DNA from: Verrucomicrobiota bacterium JB023
GTDB lineage: Bacteria; Verrucomicrobiota; Verrucomicrobiia; Verrucomicrobiales; Akkermansiaceae
DNA length: 64,000 nt
Direction of reading: 5' to 3'
Assembly (NCBI GenBank): GCA_030673895.1
Contig: JAUTCR010000033.1
Coordinates: 62,001 to 126,000, forward strand
The notes under the pieces are model-generated. The model saw nothing but the letters and a program-made list of their open reading frames with translations, searched no databases and was not told the origin of the DNA. Positions 9,468 through 17,669 of this stretch are shown here, in pieces; within the stretch, counting starts at the first letter, position 1; every line of letters starts with the position of its first letter. The position numbers and the translations under genes are program-made.

Positions 9468-10875
9468 TAGTCAATTCTGCAGCCTTCGCGACTTGCAAAA
9501 CGAGGTCGTCTCGCAGATGGGGTGCCAAAATTTGTACACCCACAGGTAATTTTGCACCATCGCCGCTGTCCACCTTGCCACAGGGGATGGAGATGCCGGG
9601 CAATCCGGCAAGGTTGGCGGAAATCGTGAAGATGTCGGCCAGATAGTCATCGAGAGGATCCTCCTCACAAGCTCCGATCTTGCGCGCGGGGCGGGGGCTG
9701 GTCGGGGTCAGCAGGACGTCGGCCTGCTCGAAGGCTGCCGCGAATTCGCGTTGAATCAGGGTGCGCACTTTCTGCGCCCGGCTGTAGTAGGCATCGTAAT
9801 AACCGCTGGAGAGAACGTAGGTGCCCAGCAGAATCCGGCGTTTGACCTCGGGGCCGAAGCCTTCTTCCCGTGACTTTTTGTAGGTATCAATGATGTCCTC
9901 GGCCTCGCTACTGCGGTGACCGTAGCGGATCCCGTCGAAGCGGGAGAGATTGGACGACGCTTCCGCGGGGGCAAGAATGTAGTAGGTGGCCACGGCGGCT
10001 TCCGTGGAAGGCAGGTCGACCTCGACGAGGCTTGCTCCCTGCTTCTCCAGCCGTGCGGCCGCGGCCCGAATGAGCGACTCCATCTCCGGGCGCAGACCGT
10101 GCGCGAAGTATTGCTTCGGCAGACCAATGCGAAGACCCTTCACGCCGTCATTAAGGGTCGCGAGAAAGTCCGGCACCGGAGCATCCAGGGATGTCGAGTC
10201 AAGTGGATCGTGACCGGCGATAACTTGTAGCACACGGGCAACATCCTCCACATTGTTCGCCAGCGGGCCCACCTGATCGAGAGATGAAGCGAAGGCTACC
10301 ACACCATAGCGCGAGACCCGGCCGTAGGATGGCTTCATCCCCACGATGCCGCAATGCGCGGCGGGCTGGCGGATTGATCCCCCAGTGTCTGAGCCGAGCG
10401 CGGCAATCGCCATTCCGCTGGCCACTGCTGCGGCAGAGCCACCCGAGGAGCCTCCCGGGATGCGGGAGTGATCATGGGGATTGACAGTCTTCATCAAGGC
10501 CGAGTTCTCGGTCGAGGAGCCCATGGCGAACTCGTCCATATTTGCTCTTCCGAGAAGAATGGCTCCTGCCTCCCGGAGCTTGCGCGTCACCGTGGCGTCG
10601 TAGGGAGAGCGATAGGTGTTCTCCAAGAATTTCGAAGCGCAGGTGCAGGGATCGTCCAGGGCATTGATATTATCCTTAAGGACAATTGGCACACCGCCGA
10701 GAGGAAGGCTGGTGTCGGCCTTGGCAGCCTCCGCAAGGGCCCGCTCCTTGTCATAGGAGATGAGCGCGCCGATGGTTTCGTTCTGAGATTCAATCTGGCT
10801 AAGCAATTCCTCGACGAGGGCGGTCGGGGTGGTCTGTCCGGAGGAGAGCGCGGCAAGTGATTCGGTAAGAGTCAT
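9460..10875 (-). CDS. gatA: Asp-tRNA(Asn)/Glu-tRNA(Gln) amidotransferase subunit A
   Basis: The amidase subunit of GatCAB, which releases ammonia from glutamine to convert mischarged Glu-tRNA(Gln) or Asp-tRNA(Asn). It has 471 residues, close to the usual 480-490. The amidase-signature triad is visible: Lys in VLKDNI (about 67), and the Gly/Ser-rich stretch PGGSSGGSAAAVASG with the nucleophile region completed by GSDTGGSIRQPAA. The organism is therefore expected to use the transamidation route for Gln-tRNA and/or Asn-tRNA. gatC lies 36 bp upstream; gatB is not in this window. Confidence 0.95.
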   Translation of the reverse strand: MTLTESLAALSSGQTTPTALVEELLSQIESQNETIGALISYDKERALAEAAKADTSLPLGGVPIVLKDNINALDDPCTCASKFLENTYRSPYDATVTRKLREAGAILLGRANMDEFAMGSSTENSALMKTVNPHDHSRIPGGSSGGSAAAVASGMAIAALGSDTGGSIRQPAAHCGIVGMKPSYGRVSRYGVVAFASSLDQVGPLANNVEDVARVLQVIAGHDPLDSTSLDAPVPDFLATLNDGVKGLRIGLPKQYFAHGLRPEMESLIRAAAARLEKQGASLVEVDLPSTEAAVATYYILAPAEASSNLSRFDGIRYGHRSSEAEDIIDTYKKSREEGFGPEVKRRILLGTYVLSSGYYDAYYSRAQKVRTLIQREFAAAFEQADVLLTPTSPRPARKIGACEEDPLDDYLADIFTISANLAGLPGISIPCGKVDSGDGAKLPVGVQILAPHLRDDLVLQVAKAAELTNE

Positions 10876-10911
10876 CTGATTGGACGAGTGAGATAGTATG
10901 AGAGGGAAGGC

Positions 10912-11205
10912 TTAGCCCGCATCGACAACCTTGGGCACGCGGATCTGCCCCTGTGCCTGGTCGGGGGCATTTTGAAGGAAAGCCTCCGGGCTGAGGCCGG
11001 GACGGGATTCATCCGGGCGCAGAACGTCAAAGACCGGTGTGGGGTGGGCGCTAGGCTCCACGCCATCGACATCGATGGACTTGAGCGTGTCGATGTGCTC
11101 GAGGATGTGGGTGAGCTGACCCTCAAAGGTGCTAATTTCCTCGTCGGAGAGATCGAGGCGCGCGAGTTCGGCGATACGCTTGAGTGAAAGTTGGCTGTCG
11201 GACAC
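10912..11205 (-). CDS. gatC: Asp-tRNA(Asn)/Glu-tRNA(Gln) amidotransferase subunit C
   Basis: A 97-residue GatC, the small belt subunit that holds GatA and GatB together. The family pattern is plain: RIAELARLDLSDEEISTFEG at the N-terminus, HILEHIDTLKSIDVDGVEP in the middle, then VLRPDESRPGLS and the C-terminal NAPDQAQGQIRVPKVVDA. The start codon is GTG (11203-11205). First gene of the gatC-gatA-small membrane protein operon. Confidence 0.93.
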   Translation of the reverse strand: MSDSQLSLKRIAELARLDLSDEEISTFEGQLTHILEHIDTLKSIDVDGVEPSAHPTPVFDVLRPDESRPGLSPEAFLQNAPDQAQGQIRVPKVVDAG

Positions 11206-11288
11206 GCGCCTGCTTTAGCGACTTGTCATTTGCTTTTGAACCGCAAAGACGTCCGGCGGTGAACTTTTAAGGCCGCGCTACTGCTCGC

Positions 11289-11639
11289 TCAGCCGCCGGC
11301 CAGGGCGGAGAGAATCCAGGACAAGAGGGAGACGATGGCCACCACGAGGAGGACGAAAAGGAGAGTCGACCGGGCTTGGTAGCGGTGCTCGTTCCGGATC
11401 TCGCCTTTCGAGAGGTGCGCATTGAAGCGCTTGGCGCGCTGGCGGTCTTCCCAATCGTCCGGTGGAGGCATGAGGCTGCGGCGCTCCTCATACTCACGCC
11501 GGATTCGCTCGGGCGCTTCGTCGATCATTTCTTCCAATTTGGCAATCTGCTCAGCCACCGCGCGCTCTTGCTCAACGAGCGCCTCGAAGTCGCGTGCGCC
11601 GACCGGACCGTCTTTAGGTTTTTTCTTGAGAAGCTGCAT
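11289..11639 (-). CDS. tail-anchored coiled-coil protein of unknown function
   Basis: A 116-residue protein with no family I recognise. A helical, charged N-terminal region likely to form a coiled coil (ARDFEALVEQERAVAEQIAK, about 15-55) is followed by a basic stretch and one transmembrane segment near the C-terminus (about 92-112, LLFVLLVVAIVSLLSWILSA) with only a few residues beyond it. This gives a tail-anchored topology. It lies 27 bp downstream of another protein of the same design (11667-12263), and the pair are presumably one operon. No signal peptide. Confidence 0.7.
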   Translation of the reverse strand: MQLLKKKPKDGPVGARDFEALVEQERAVAEQIAKLEEMIDEAPERIRREYEERRSLMPPPDDWEDRQRAKRFNAHLSKGEIRNEHRYQARSTLLFVLLVVAIVSLLSWILSALAGG

Positions 11640-11666
11640 GGTGAAATTGGGAAGGCCGTTAAGGGA

Positions 11667-12263
11667 TTACCGGGTCAGCCACACCAAGAGGGCGAACGAG
11701 CCCAGGATGATGACCGGAAGATTGAAAGCGAACCCCTGGCGCAGGGTCTTGGCAAAGCTTTCGCCTTCGGGCGAACTGCGGTGGGTGAGGAAGCCCCGCG
11801 CGCGGCCTTGCCCGATATTGGCGGCGATGTCCTCGTAGTCGTTTTCATAACGCTCGAGCGTCTCCAAGGCATTTGCGACCTCGTCGCGGATTTTGGTCTT
11901 CTTCCACTTCGCAGGGTCCATCGCTTGGAGGCTCTGCAAGTGGTTGGCGAAGGTCTTGCGCGCTTCTTCCATTTCCTTTTGCTCTTGGCGCATCTCGAAG
12001 AGTTCGCGGTCAATGGCTTGCACGGAATTATCGAGTTTTGCCAAAAGCTCAATCTGACCATCGATGAAAAACTGCCGCTGCTGGGTCAGCTCCTCGGCCT
12101 CAAGTCGCTTGCGCTCGATTTCTTCCCGCTGCAGCTGGAGTTTTTCAAGCTGGGTCTGCGCGGCTTGGAGTTGCTGCTCATATTTGTCGCCGGCTCCACC
12201 ACGAGTTGAAGAGGGGGAATCGGCGTTGGCGATATTGACGTGTTGGTAACGGGTTGCGGACAT
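11667..12263 (-). CDS. long coiled-coil protein with C-terminal membrane anchor
   Basis: A 198-residue protein of unknown function. After a short Ser/Asn-rich N-terminus (SATRYQHVNIANADSPSS), residues about 27-105 are an almost unbroken coiled coil (YEQQLQAAQTQLEKLQLQRE, RELFEMRQEQKEMEEARKTF). A helical region and a single C-terminal transmembrane segment follow (about 178-196, LPVIILGSFALLVWLT). The reading frame extends to 12317, but the ATG at 12261-12263 begins a compact protein and is preferred. Same topology as its downstream neighbour; together they could form a membrane-attached heteromer, which is inference. Confidence 0.72.
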   Translation of the reverse strand: MSATRYQHVNIANADSPSSTRGGAGDKYEQQLQAAQTQLEKLQLQREEIERKRLEAEELTQQRQFFIDGQIELLAKLDNSVQAIDRELFEMRQEQKEMEEARKTFANHLQSLQAMDPAKWKKTKIRDEVANALETLERYENDYEDIAANIGQGRARGFLTHRSSPEGESFAKTLRQGFAFNLPVIILGSFALLVWLTR

Positions 12264-12375
12264 GACAAGGGAGGGCTCGCCCGCGACTTTACAAAAGGTC
12301 AAAATTTTTGGCGACAAGAATATTAAGATTTCCTTAGTTTTAGCTAGCTTTTAATGACACTTTGCTGTTTGCGAT

Positions 12376-13299
12376 TCACTTTGGCCAGAGAAGAGTGAGG
12401 TAGATGACGTAACCAATCAAAAGCGAGGCCCCTTTCAGTCGCGTCAGGCGACCGTCGCCCCAGAAGAGGAGGGGGAGAAGGATGGTGAAGGCAAAGAGGG
12501 CGATGAAGTCGAGAGCGGAAAGACCCGCGACGGTGATGGGGTGGATGAGGGCGGCGGCGCCAATCACGAAGAGGAGATTGAAGATATTCGAGCCCACCAC
12601 ATTTCCCACGGAGATGTCGGACTGCCGACGAAGGGCGGCAACTAAGGAGGTCGCAAGCTCAGGCATCGAGGTGCCTGCCGCGATGATAGTTAGGCCGATG
12701 ACGGCCTCGGATATGCCCCAGCTGCGGGCAATGAAGGTGGCATTGTCCACCAAGAGCCGGGAACCAATGACGAGAACAATCAGGCCGGTGACAATGAGGG
12801 CGATGGCCGTGGCTTGCTTGGTCTGCGCCGATTGGCCGGTCTCGGAGTTCGCCGGGTTCTTTCGCGCCATCCGGACGGCTTGGAAGGAGTAGGCTAAGGA
12901 GGACAGAAAGAGCAACGCCCCCTCAGTCCGGCTGATTGTCCCATCCCACATGGTCACCACCGTCACTCCGGTTGCGACCACCATGATGAGGCAATCCCGA
13001 CGGACCAAGGTCCGGTCTGCCTCGAGGGGTAAGACAAGAGCGGAGAGTCCGAGAATGACAGCGATATTGAAAATGTTCGAGCCGATTGCATTGCCAACCG
13101 CGATACCGGACTGACCGTCAAGAGACGCCTTGAGAGAGACGACAAATTCCGGGAGTGAGGTTCCGTAGGCGACAACAGTCAGACCGATCACTAGCGAACT
13201 CAATCCGAGCCGAAGGGCCAGCGCGGCACCGCCCCGGACCAAAAGCTCGGCTCCAATAAACAAGACTCCGAAACTTAACAGAGTCAGCAACAATGGCAT
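12376..13299 (-). CDS. CaCA-family sodium/calcium (cation) exchanger
   Basis: An inner-membrane antiporter of the Ca2+:cation antiporter family, about 307 residues with 10 hydrophobic segments. The two inverted alpha repeats are both visible. Repeat 1: VVAYGTSLPEFVVSLKA followed by AVGNAIGSNIFNIAVILG. Repeat 2: IIAAGTSMPELATSLVAA followed by SVGNVVGSNIFNLLFVIG. The Pro-Glu and Gly-Ser-Asn positions that bind the cation are intact. An Asn-rich loop between the halves is short, as in YrbG-type proteins. The upstream open frame extends far, but ATG 13297-13299 begins the first membrane helix (MPLLLTLLSFG); an ATG at 13329 is an alternative. Ca2+ export or ion balance is the likely role. Confidence 0.9.
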   Translation of the reverse strand: MPLLLTLLSFGVLFIGAELLVRGGAALALRLGLSSLVIGLTVVAYGTSLPEFVVSLKASLDGQSGIAVGNAIGSNIFNIAVILGLSALVLPLEADRTLVRRDCLIMVVATGVTVVTMWDGTISRTEGALLFLSSLAYSFQAVRMARKNPANSETGQSAQTKQATAIALIVTGLIVLVIGSRLLVDNATFIARSWGISEAVIGLTIIAAGTSMPELATSLVAALRRQSDISVGNVVGSNIFNLLFVIGAAALIHPITVAGLSALDFIALFAFTILLPLLFWGDGRLTRLKGASLLIGYVIYLTLLWPK

Positions 13300-13485
13300 T
13301 AGCACGGTGTCCTTATGCACCTGCCTCATAATTCTGTCTTGTGGAAAGAATGCCCAATTTTCCACGCACAGGCTTTTTCGCTCAACTACGGTGGTCATCG
13401 TAGGTTGCCCGAAAGGAACGGAGAAAGCTGGAGCGAGGATCGCTTGAGGGTTGAATGATTCTCTGACTAAGCTGGGGAGGTGAAT

Positions 13486-13668
13486 TTGAGCAATTTCGAG
13501 AAGATGGATCCGCATCTGTTGGTGGGATTGGTGAATACCGAGTTGAGAAATCATGCCGAATCTTTGGAGGATTTGGTCAAGACCCACGATTTGGATGAGG
13601 AGAGTTTGAAGGCTCGTCTCGCGAAGGGCGGCTACCATTATCAGGCTGACCAGAAGCAATTCCGGTAA
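13486..13668 (+). CDS. DUF4250 family protein
   Basis: A short cytoplasmic protein of about 60 residues that matches the DUF4250 pattern: DPHLLVGLVNTELRN, then SLEDLVKTHDLDEESLKARL, and the closing GYHYQADQKQFR. Function is unknown for the family. The start is decided by the ribosome-binding site: a strong GGAGGTGA (13476-13483) lies five bases before a TTG at 13486. A GTG at 13480 overlaps the Shine-Dalgarno itself, and an ATG at 13504 would be 23 bases away. It stands alone between two minus-strand genes. Confidence 0.78.
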   Translation: MSNFEKMDPHLLVGLVNTELRNHAESLEDLVKTHDLDEESLKARLAKGGYHYQADQKQFR

Positions 13669-13698
13669 TCTACCTTCAGCACAGGGGCTTGTTTCGAG

Positions 13699-15351
13699 TC
13701 AGTGCTCAAGGTTACCCGGCAGAGGATCAGGGGCGGACAGGTTCTCTAGAAAGGTCTCGACGGAGAGGGTCAGGCTGTCGGGAGCGGGGATGGATTTCGG
13801 ATTGTCGAAGCCAAGCCAGAGCGCGACCACGAGGTCGTCGGAGAGGTGAATGCCCCAGAGGTCGTTCTTGGGTGCGTTGAGAGAGACCCAGCTGTCTTGC
13901 CTGGTCGTATCAGTTGCTGCGGAAGCGGCCCGGGCATCCAGCACGAGTTTGTGCGAGGGTTCGTTTTTAAAGAGTATTTCGTCATCCTCGTCTTGCAGTT
14001 TCTCGATGAGATAGGTTCGGGGTTTCTCCCCTTGATTGGCTAAAGAGGCCAAGGCGGTAGCGACTTCCAGGCAGGTGGTCTGGAGGTTTCCTCTTGCGAG
14101 GTCATCTCCCTCGGTGAAGGGGCCTTTGAAGCCGAGTCGCTTGGCGAGACGGGCGAGCTCGCCCTTGGGAAGCTGGCGGGCGGTCTGCACTGGCTGGCGC
14201 GGGATGGGGAGGGCACCGCGTTCCACGGAAAAGGCATAGACGAAGGGCTCAAAGACGGGGCCAATTTGCCGGCGGGTATCGAAGGCGCGATTGAATTGGG
14301 AGGCATTGGCATCACGGGCCGTGATGACGGCGCGGATGGCTCCGCTTGACGGCTCAATGGCGACCAACGCGGCTTGGAGATCCGGGTGGGGGCTGAGGAG
14401 CTTGCTGACTCCCGCCTTGGCGCGATCCTGTAGGTTTGATGAGATTGTTGAGGTGGCTGTCAATCCTCCCAGGGAGTAGTCGCTCTTGGCGAGTAGCTCG
14501 TTAAGGTGCCGGCGGACGCAGCGGATGGCATCTGTTTTGGCTTCTTTCTCCGGCATCAGGTGGATGGCTGCTTCCTTGGATGCTTTGGCTTGTTCGGAAG
14601 AAATCTCCCCGAGGGAGGCCAGGGTGGTTAGGACCTGATTACGCTCGCGGAGGGCGGACTTCAGCGAATTGCGGGGAGAGAAATCGTGGGGTGCCCGGAT
14701 GATGCCGACGAGGAGGGCAGACTCGGCCAAGGTGAGTTCGCGAGTGCTCTTGCCGAAGTAGGAACGGGCGGCTTGTTCGATGCCCCAGGCTCCACTGCCG
14801 AAATAGATACGATTGAGATAGGCGGTGAGGATTTCGTCTTTGGAGAAGTTCGACTCGATGCGGTAGGAGATCGCAATCTCGAGCAGCTTGCGGTGAATGG
14901 TTTGCTCGCGGAGGTTAAAGGTATTGCGCGCGAGCTGCATGGTGAGGGTGGAGGCTCCCTGGGTGTAGCCACGGTCGATGAGATTGCGGATGAAAGCCCG
15001 GGCGATGCCCCGCAGGTGGACGCCTCCGTGCTCGAAGTAAGACCGGTCCTCCCGCGCGACGAGAGCCTTGACGAGATGGTCGGGAATGTCTTCCCGCGAG
15101 ATGAGACGTCGGCTGGAGCCATGAACGGCGGCCAGTTCCTTGCCCTCGCTATCGAGCAGAATCGTCCGTTCGGGCATCTTCTGGACCTCTGAGATGGCGA
15201 AGCGCGAAGCTTGCAAGAAATAGAAGACGATAATGAGAGCCCCGATCAGCAGGGCGATGACGGCGAAGCGGAGGGCGAGCCGGAAGGCGGCCCGGACCCA
15301 AGGCGGGATCTGGTCGATGAGCCGGGGTTCTTCGTGGTCGATCCAAGTCAT
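13699..15351 (-). CDS. PBP1-type peptidoglycan glycosyltransferase with degenerate transpeptidase domain
   Basis: A 550-residue bitopic protein. One transmembrane helix (about 23-46) is followed by an intact GT51 domain that polymerises lipid II: EDRSYFEHGG with the catalytic Glu near 101, QGASTLTMQLARN (131-143), RKLLEIAISYRIE and EILTAYLNRIYFG. The C-terminal domain has the outline of a class A PBP transpeptidase, but the active site is gone. The SxxK region reads RRQIGPVFEPF (360-370), with Pro for Ser and Glu for Lys. The segment that normally carries SxN is missing, and the KTGTT box reads AATDTT (478-483). The protein should polymerise glycans but not cross-link. The start ATG at 15351 precedes a short cytoplasmic tail. 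Confidence 0.88.
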   Translation of the reverse strand: MTWIDHEEPRLIDQIPPWVRAAFRLALRFAVIALLIGALIIVFYFLQASRFAISEVQKMPERTILLDSEGKELAAVHGSSRRLISREDIPDHLVKALVAREDRSYFEHGGVHLRGIARAFIRNLIDRGYTQGASTLTMQLARNTFNLREQTIHRKLLEIAISYRIESNFSKDEILTAYLNRIYFGSGAWGIEQAARSYFGKSTRELTLAESALLVGIIRAPHDFSPRNSLKSALRERNQVLTTLASLGEISSEQAKASKEAAIHLMPEKEAKTDAIRCVRRHLNELLAKSDYSLGGLTATSTISSNLQDRAKAGVSKLLSPHPDLQAALVAIEPSSGAIRAVITARDANASQFNRAFDTRRQIGPVFEPFVYAFSVERGALPIPRQPVQTARQLPKGELARLAKRLGFKGPFTEGDDLARGNLQTTCLEVATALASLANQGEKPRTYLIEKLQDEDDEILFKNEPSHKLVLDARAASAATDTTRQDSWVSLNAPKNDLWGIHLSDDLVVALWLGFDNPKSIPAPDSLTLSVETFLENLSAPDPLPGNLEH

Positions 15352-15470
15352 GCGTCTGCCGGAAGGAATCACGAAGACGATGAAGGGCACGACATTTTTT
15401 CAGCGAAAGCTGTCTTGCGGGAGTGGCGATTCGGGTTGCCAAGCCGTCGCCGAGCAGGGAAAGAGGGGGC

Positions 15471-16022
15471 ATGAATGCATGGGAAGCCTTGGGCTTGAAG
15501 CCCCGTCTGGCCTTGGCGGATGGGGAATTGGAAGAGAAGTTTCGCGAGCGGATGAAGGGGGCACACCCGGATGCGGGGGGCGGTGAGGGAGAGTTCGAGG
15601 CCGTTCAGCAAGCGCGCGATTTACTCGCCGATCCAGGGAGAAGGCTGGAAGCGTGGCTGAAGGCGAGGGGCGTCGAGATCTCGCATTCCGGTGCCGTGCC
15701 GCCGGAGGTGGGCGAGATGTTCATGCGGGTGGGGACAGCGACTTCCGGCGTGGATCAGTGGCTCGAGAAGGGGAAGGCCACGTCCTCGGGCCTGGGGAAG
15801 GCGCTGTGGCAGAAGGAGGGATTTCAACTGAAGGAGTCAGTCGAGCAGCTCATCGGGGAAGTTGAGGAATGGGAGGAGAGGGTGACCTCCCGGTTCGCCC
15901 TAATCGAAGAGCAGGGCGACAATGAGGCCGCCCTGCTGGCAAGGGGAGAGCTGGGCTTTCTCCGCAAATGGAAAGCCGAGTTGCGAGGCCGCTACGGGAA
16001 GCTGTGGGAAGGCTTGGTCTGA
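15471..16022 (+). CDS. J-domain protein, HscB-like in outline
   Basis: A 183-residue cytoplasmic co-chaperone-like protein. The N-terminal 65 residues form a J-domain: MNAWEALGLKP, EEKFRERMKGAHPDAGGG with the essential HPD motif, then VQQARDLLADPGRRLEAWL. The helical C-terminal half (100-180) has no zinc-finger or Gly/Phe region. This architecture is shared with HscB (Fe-S cluster co-chaperone), but the residues HscB uses for IscU binding cannot be verified here and no isc genes are nearby. It should stimulate an Hsp70 ATPase. Convergent with the DAHP synthase gene, 12 bp away. Confidence 0.78.
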   Translation: MNAWEALGLKPRLALADGELEEKFRERMKGAHPDAGGGEGEFEAVQQARDLLADPGRRLEAWLKARGVEISHSGAVPPEVGEMFMRVGTATSGVDQWLEKGKATSSGLGKALWQKEGFQLKESVEQLIGEVEEWEERVTSRFALIEEQGDNEAALLARGELGFLRKWKAELRGRYGKLWEGLV

Positions 16023-16034
16023 ACCAGCCGGTCC

Positions 16035-17075
16035 TTACAGCTTTGCCGCGGCATCCTTGATGAGGCGCTCGGTTGTTTCCCAGTCGATGCACTCGTCTGT
16101 GATGGAGACGCCGTAGGCGAGCTCATCAAGAGGTTGCGGGAAGGACTGATTGCCGGCTCCCAAGTGGGACTCCAGCATGGCTCCGGTGATCGACTTGTCG
16201 CCCGCCAACCGTTGCGCGAGAATCTCTTCGAAAACACCCGGCATGCGGGTGTGGTCCTTACCGCAATTGGCGTGAGAGGCATCGACCATGAGGGTTGGGT
16301 GCAGCTTGGCGGCCTCAAGAAGTTCGCACGATTGCTTGATGCTCGCTTGATCGTGATTCGGCCCGTTATCCCCGCCCCGGAGGATGAGGTGGCAATCGGG
16401 ATTTCCCTTGGTGGTGACGGCCGAGGCCAGACCTTGGTCGGAGACCCCGAGGAAGGTCTGTGGACGCATCGCGGCCTTGATGGCATTGGTCGCGGCGGTG
16501 AGTGAGCCGGAGGTCGCATTCTTGAAGCCCAAGGGCATGGAAAGACCGCTGGCCATCTGCCGGTGGGTCTGCGATTCCGAGGTCCGGGCTCCGATGGCTG
16601 ACCAGCAGACGAGGTCGGCGATGTACTGCGGGGTGATGGGGTCGAGCAGTTCTGTCGCAGTCGGCAGGCCGAGGGAGAGAATCTCGCGGAGGAATTCGCG
16701 GGCCTTGGTTAGGCCCTTGGGAATGTTGTCCGAGCCATCGAGATCGGGATCCATGATGAGGCCCTTCCAGCCGACCGTGGTGCGGGGCTTCTCGAAGTAA
16801 ACTCGCATGACGATGAGAATCTTGTCCGAGACTTCGCGGGAGAGCTTGGCCAGCTTCTCAGCATATTCTCGGCAGGCTTTGGTGTCATGGATCGAGCAAG
16901 GCCCGACGATGAGGAGGAAGCGCTCATCTTCACCGAAGATGATGTCCCGGATTTCCTTGCGGGAGCGGTTGACGAATTCTTCTTGTTCGGGCGTGGGGGC
17001 CAACTCCGAAAGGAGGAAGGCGGGTGCGGGCAGAGGAAGGGTCTTGGCGACGTTGAGGTCGGTAAGTTGAGGCAT
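16035..17075 (-). CDS. 3-deoxy-7-phosphoheptulonate (DAHP) synthase, class I AroF/AroG/AroH type
   Basis: First step of the shikimate pathway: phosphoenolpyruvate plus erythrose 4-phosphate to DAHP. It has 346 residues, the usual length for the AroF/G/H branch. Clear signature stretches are LLIVGPCSIHDTKACREYAE, VMRVYFEKPRTTVGWKGL, TELLDPITPQYIADL, GARTSESQTHRQMASGL, HLILRGGDNGPN and VDASHANCGKDH, with the metal-binding Cys, His, Glu and Asp present. The N-terminal 45 residues resemble the regulatory extension that confers feedback inhibition; which amino acid inhibits it cannot be read. Start ATG 17075; an upstream in-frame codon at 17144 overlaps the lipoprotein gene region and is unlikely. 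Confidence 0.94.
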   Translation of the reverse strand: MPQLTDLNVAKTLPLPAPAFLLSELAPTPEQEEFVNRSRKEIRDIIFGEDERFLLIVGPCSIHDTKACREYAEKLAKLSREVSDKILIVMRVYFEKPRTTVGWKGLIMDPDLDGSDNIPKGLTKAREFLREILSLGLPTATELLDPITPQYIADLVCWSAIGARTSESQTHRQMASGLSMPLGFKNATSGSLTAATNAIKAAMRPQTFLGVSDQGLASAVTTKGNPDCHLILRGGDNGPNHDQASIKQSCELLEAAKLHPTLMVDASHANCGKDHTRMPGVFEEILAQRLAGDKSITGAMLESHLGAGNQSFPQPLDELAYGVSITDECIDWETTERLIKDAAAKL

Positions 17076-17086
17076 GGGTCTGGGTG

Positions 17087-17584
17087 TCAGGGAAGAAGGG
17101 TGATGCGGGAAGGGTCGTAGTGATCGGCGGGACTGAAGAGCCAACCGGGGTTCTTGTCGAGACGCTCGTAGCCGGTGAGCATGAACTCGGGGAGAAACTG
17201 GTTTGAGTTGATTTCGTAAACGGTGTCGCCGGTGTAGTAGCCTTTGATTTTATATTCGTAATTGTTGTCGTAGCCGTAGCGGGCCTCGGGTGGTCCGACC
17301 TCGGGGAGGCGGTCGGGCTGTTTGCCGCGAGATTCATTCATGACCACGAGCTTGGCGCTCGACCAAGGCTGGCGGGGCTTGCGAAGGTAGCCCCAGAAGC
17401 GGGTTTTCTTCACATGATAACGACGGCCATAGTAGAAGTTGCCGGTCTCCTCGGTGGCGATTTGAGCTGCTCTTTCTTCAGCGGTTGGTCCCGGCATATT
17501 CGGTGAGCCGAAGTATTGTCCGGATCCTCCGCCACAGCTGACGATGAGGGGAACCAACGCGAGAAGTAGAAAGAGCTTGCGCAT
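17087..17584 (-). CDS. lipoprotein of unknown function
   Basis: A 165-residue lipoprotein: the signal sequence MRKLFLLLALVPLIVSC ends in a lipobox (Ile-Val-Ser-Cys, Cys17), followed by a Gly/Ser linker. The mature part has a tyrosine-rich middle (GNFYYGRRYHVKKTRFWGYL, YGYDNNYEYKIKGYYTGDTV). I do not recognise a family. The gene starts 85 bp downstream of the D,D-carboxypeptidase stop on the same strand and ends 11 bp before aroG, so it could be co-transcribed with them. Confidence 0.75.
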   Translation of the reverse strand: MRKLFLLLALVPLIVSCGGGSGQYFGSPNMPGPTAEERAAQIATEETGNFYYGRRYHVKKTRFWGYLRKPRQPWSSAKLVVMNESRGKQPDRLPEVGPPEARYGYDNNYEYKIKGYYTGDTVYEINSNQFLPEFMLTGYERLDKNPGWLFSPADHYDPSRITLLP

Positions 17585-17669
17585 AGGGAAGCAGACTGAT
17601 CAGTCCAGCTCCTGCTGGCAAGTCGAAGTCGTGTAGGCGGGCACCTCCTCGAAGGGGGCATCCCGCCAT

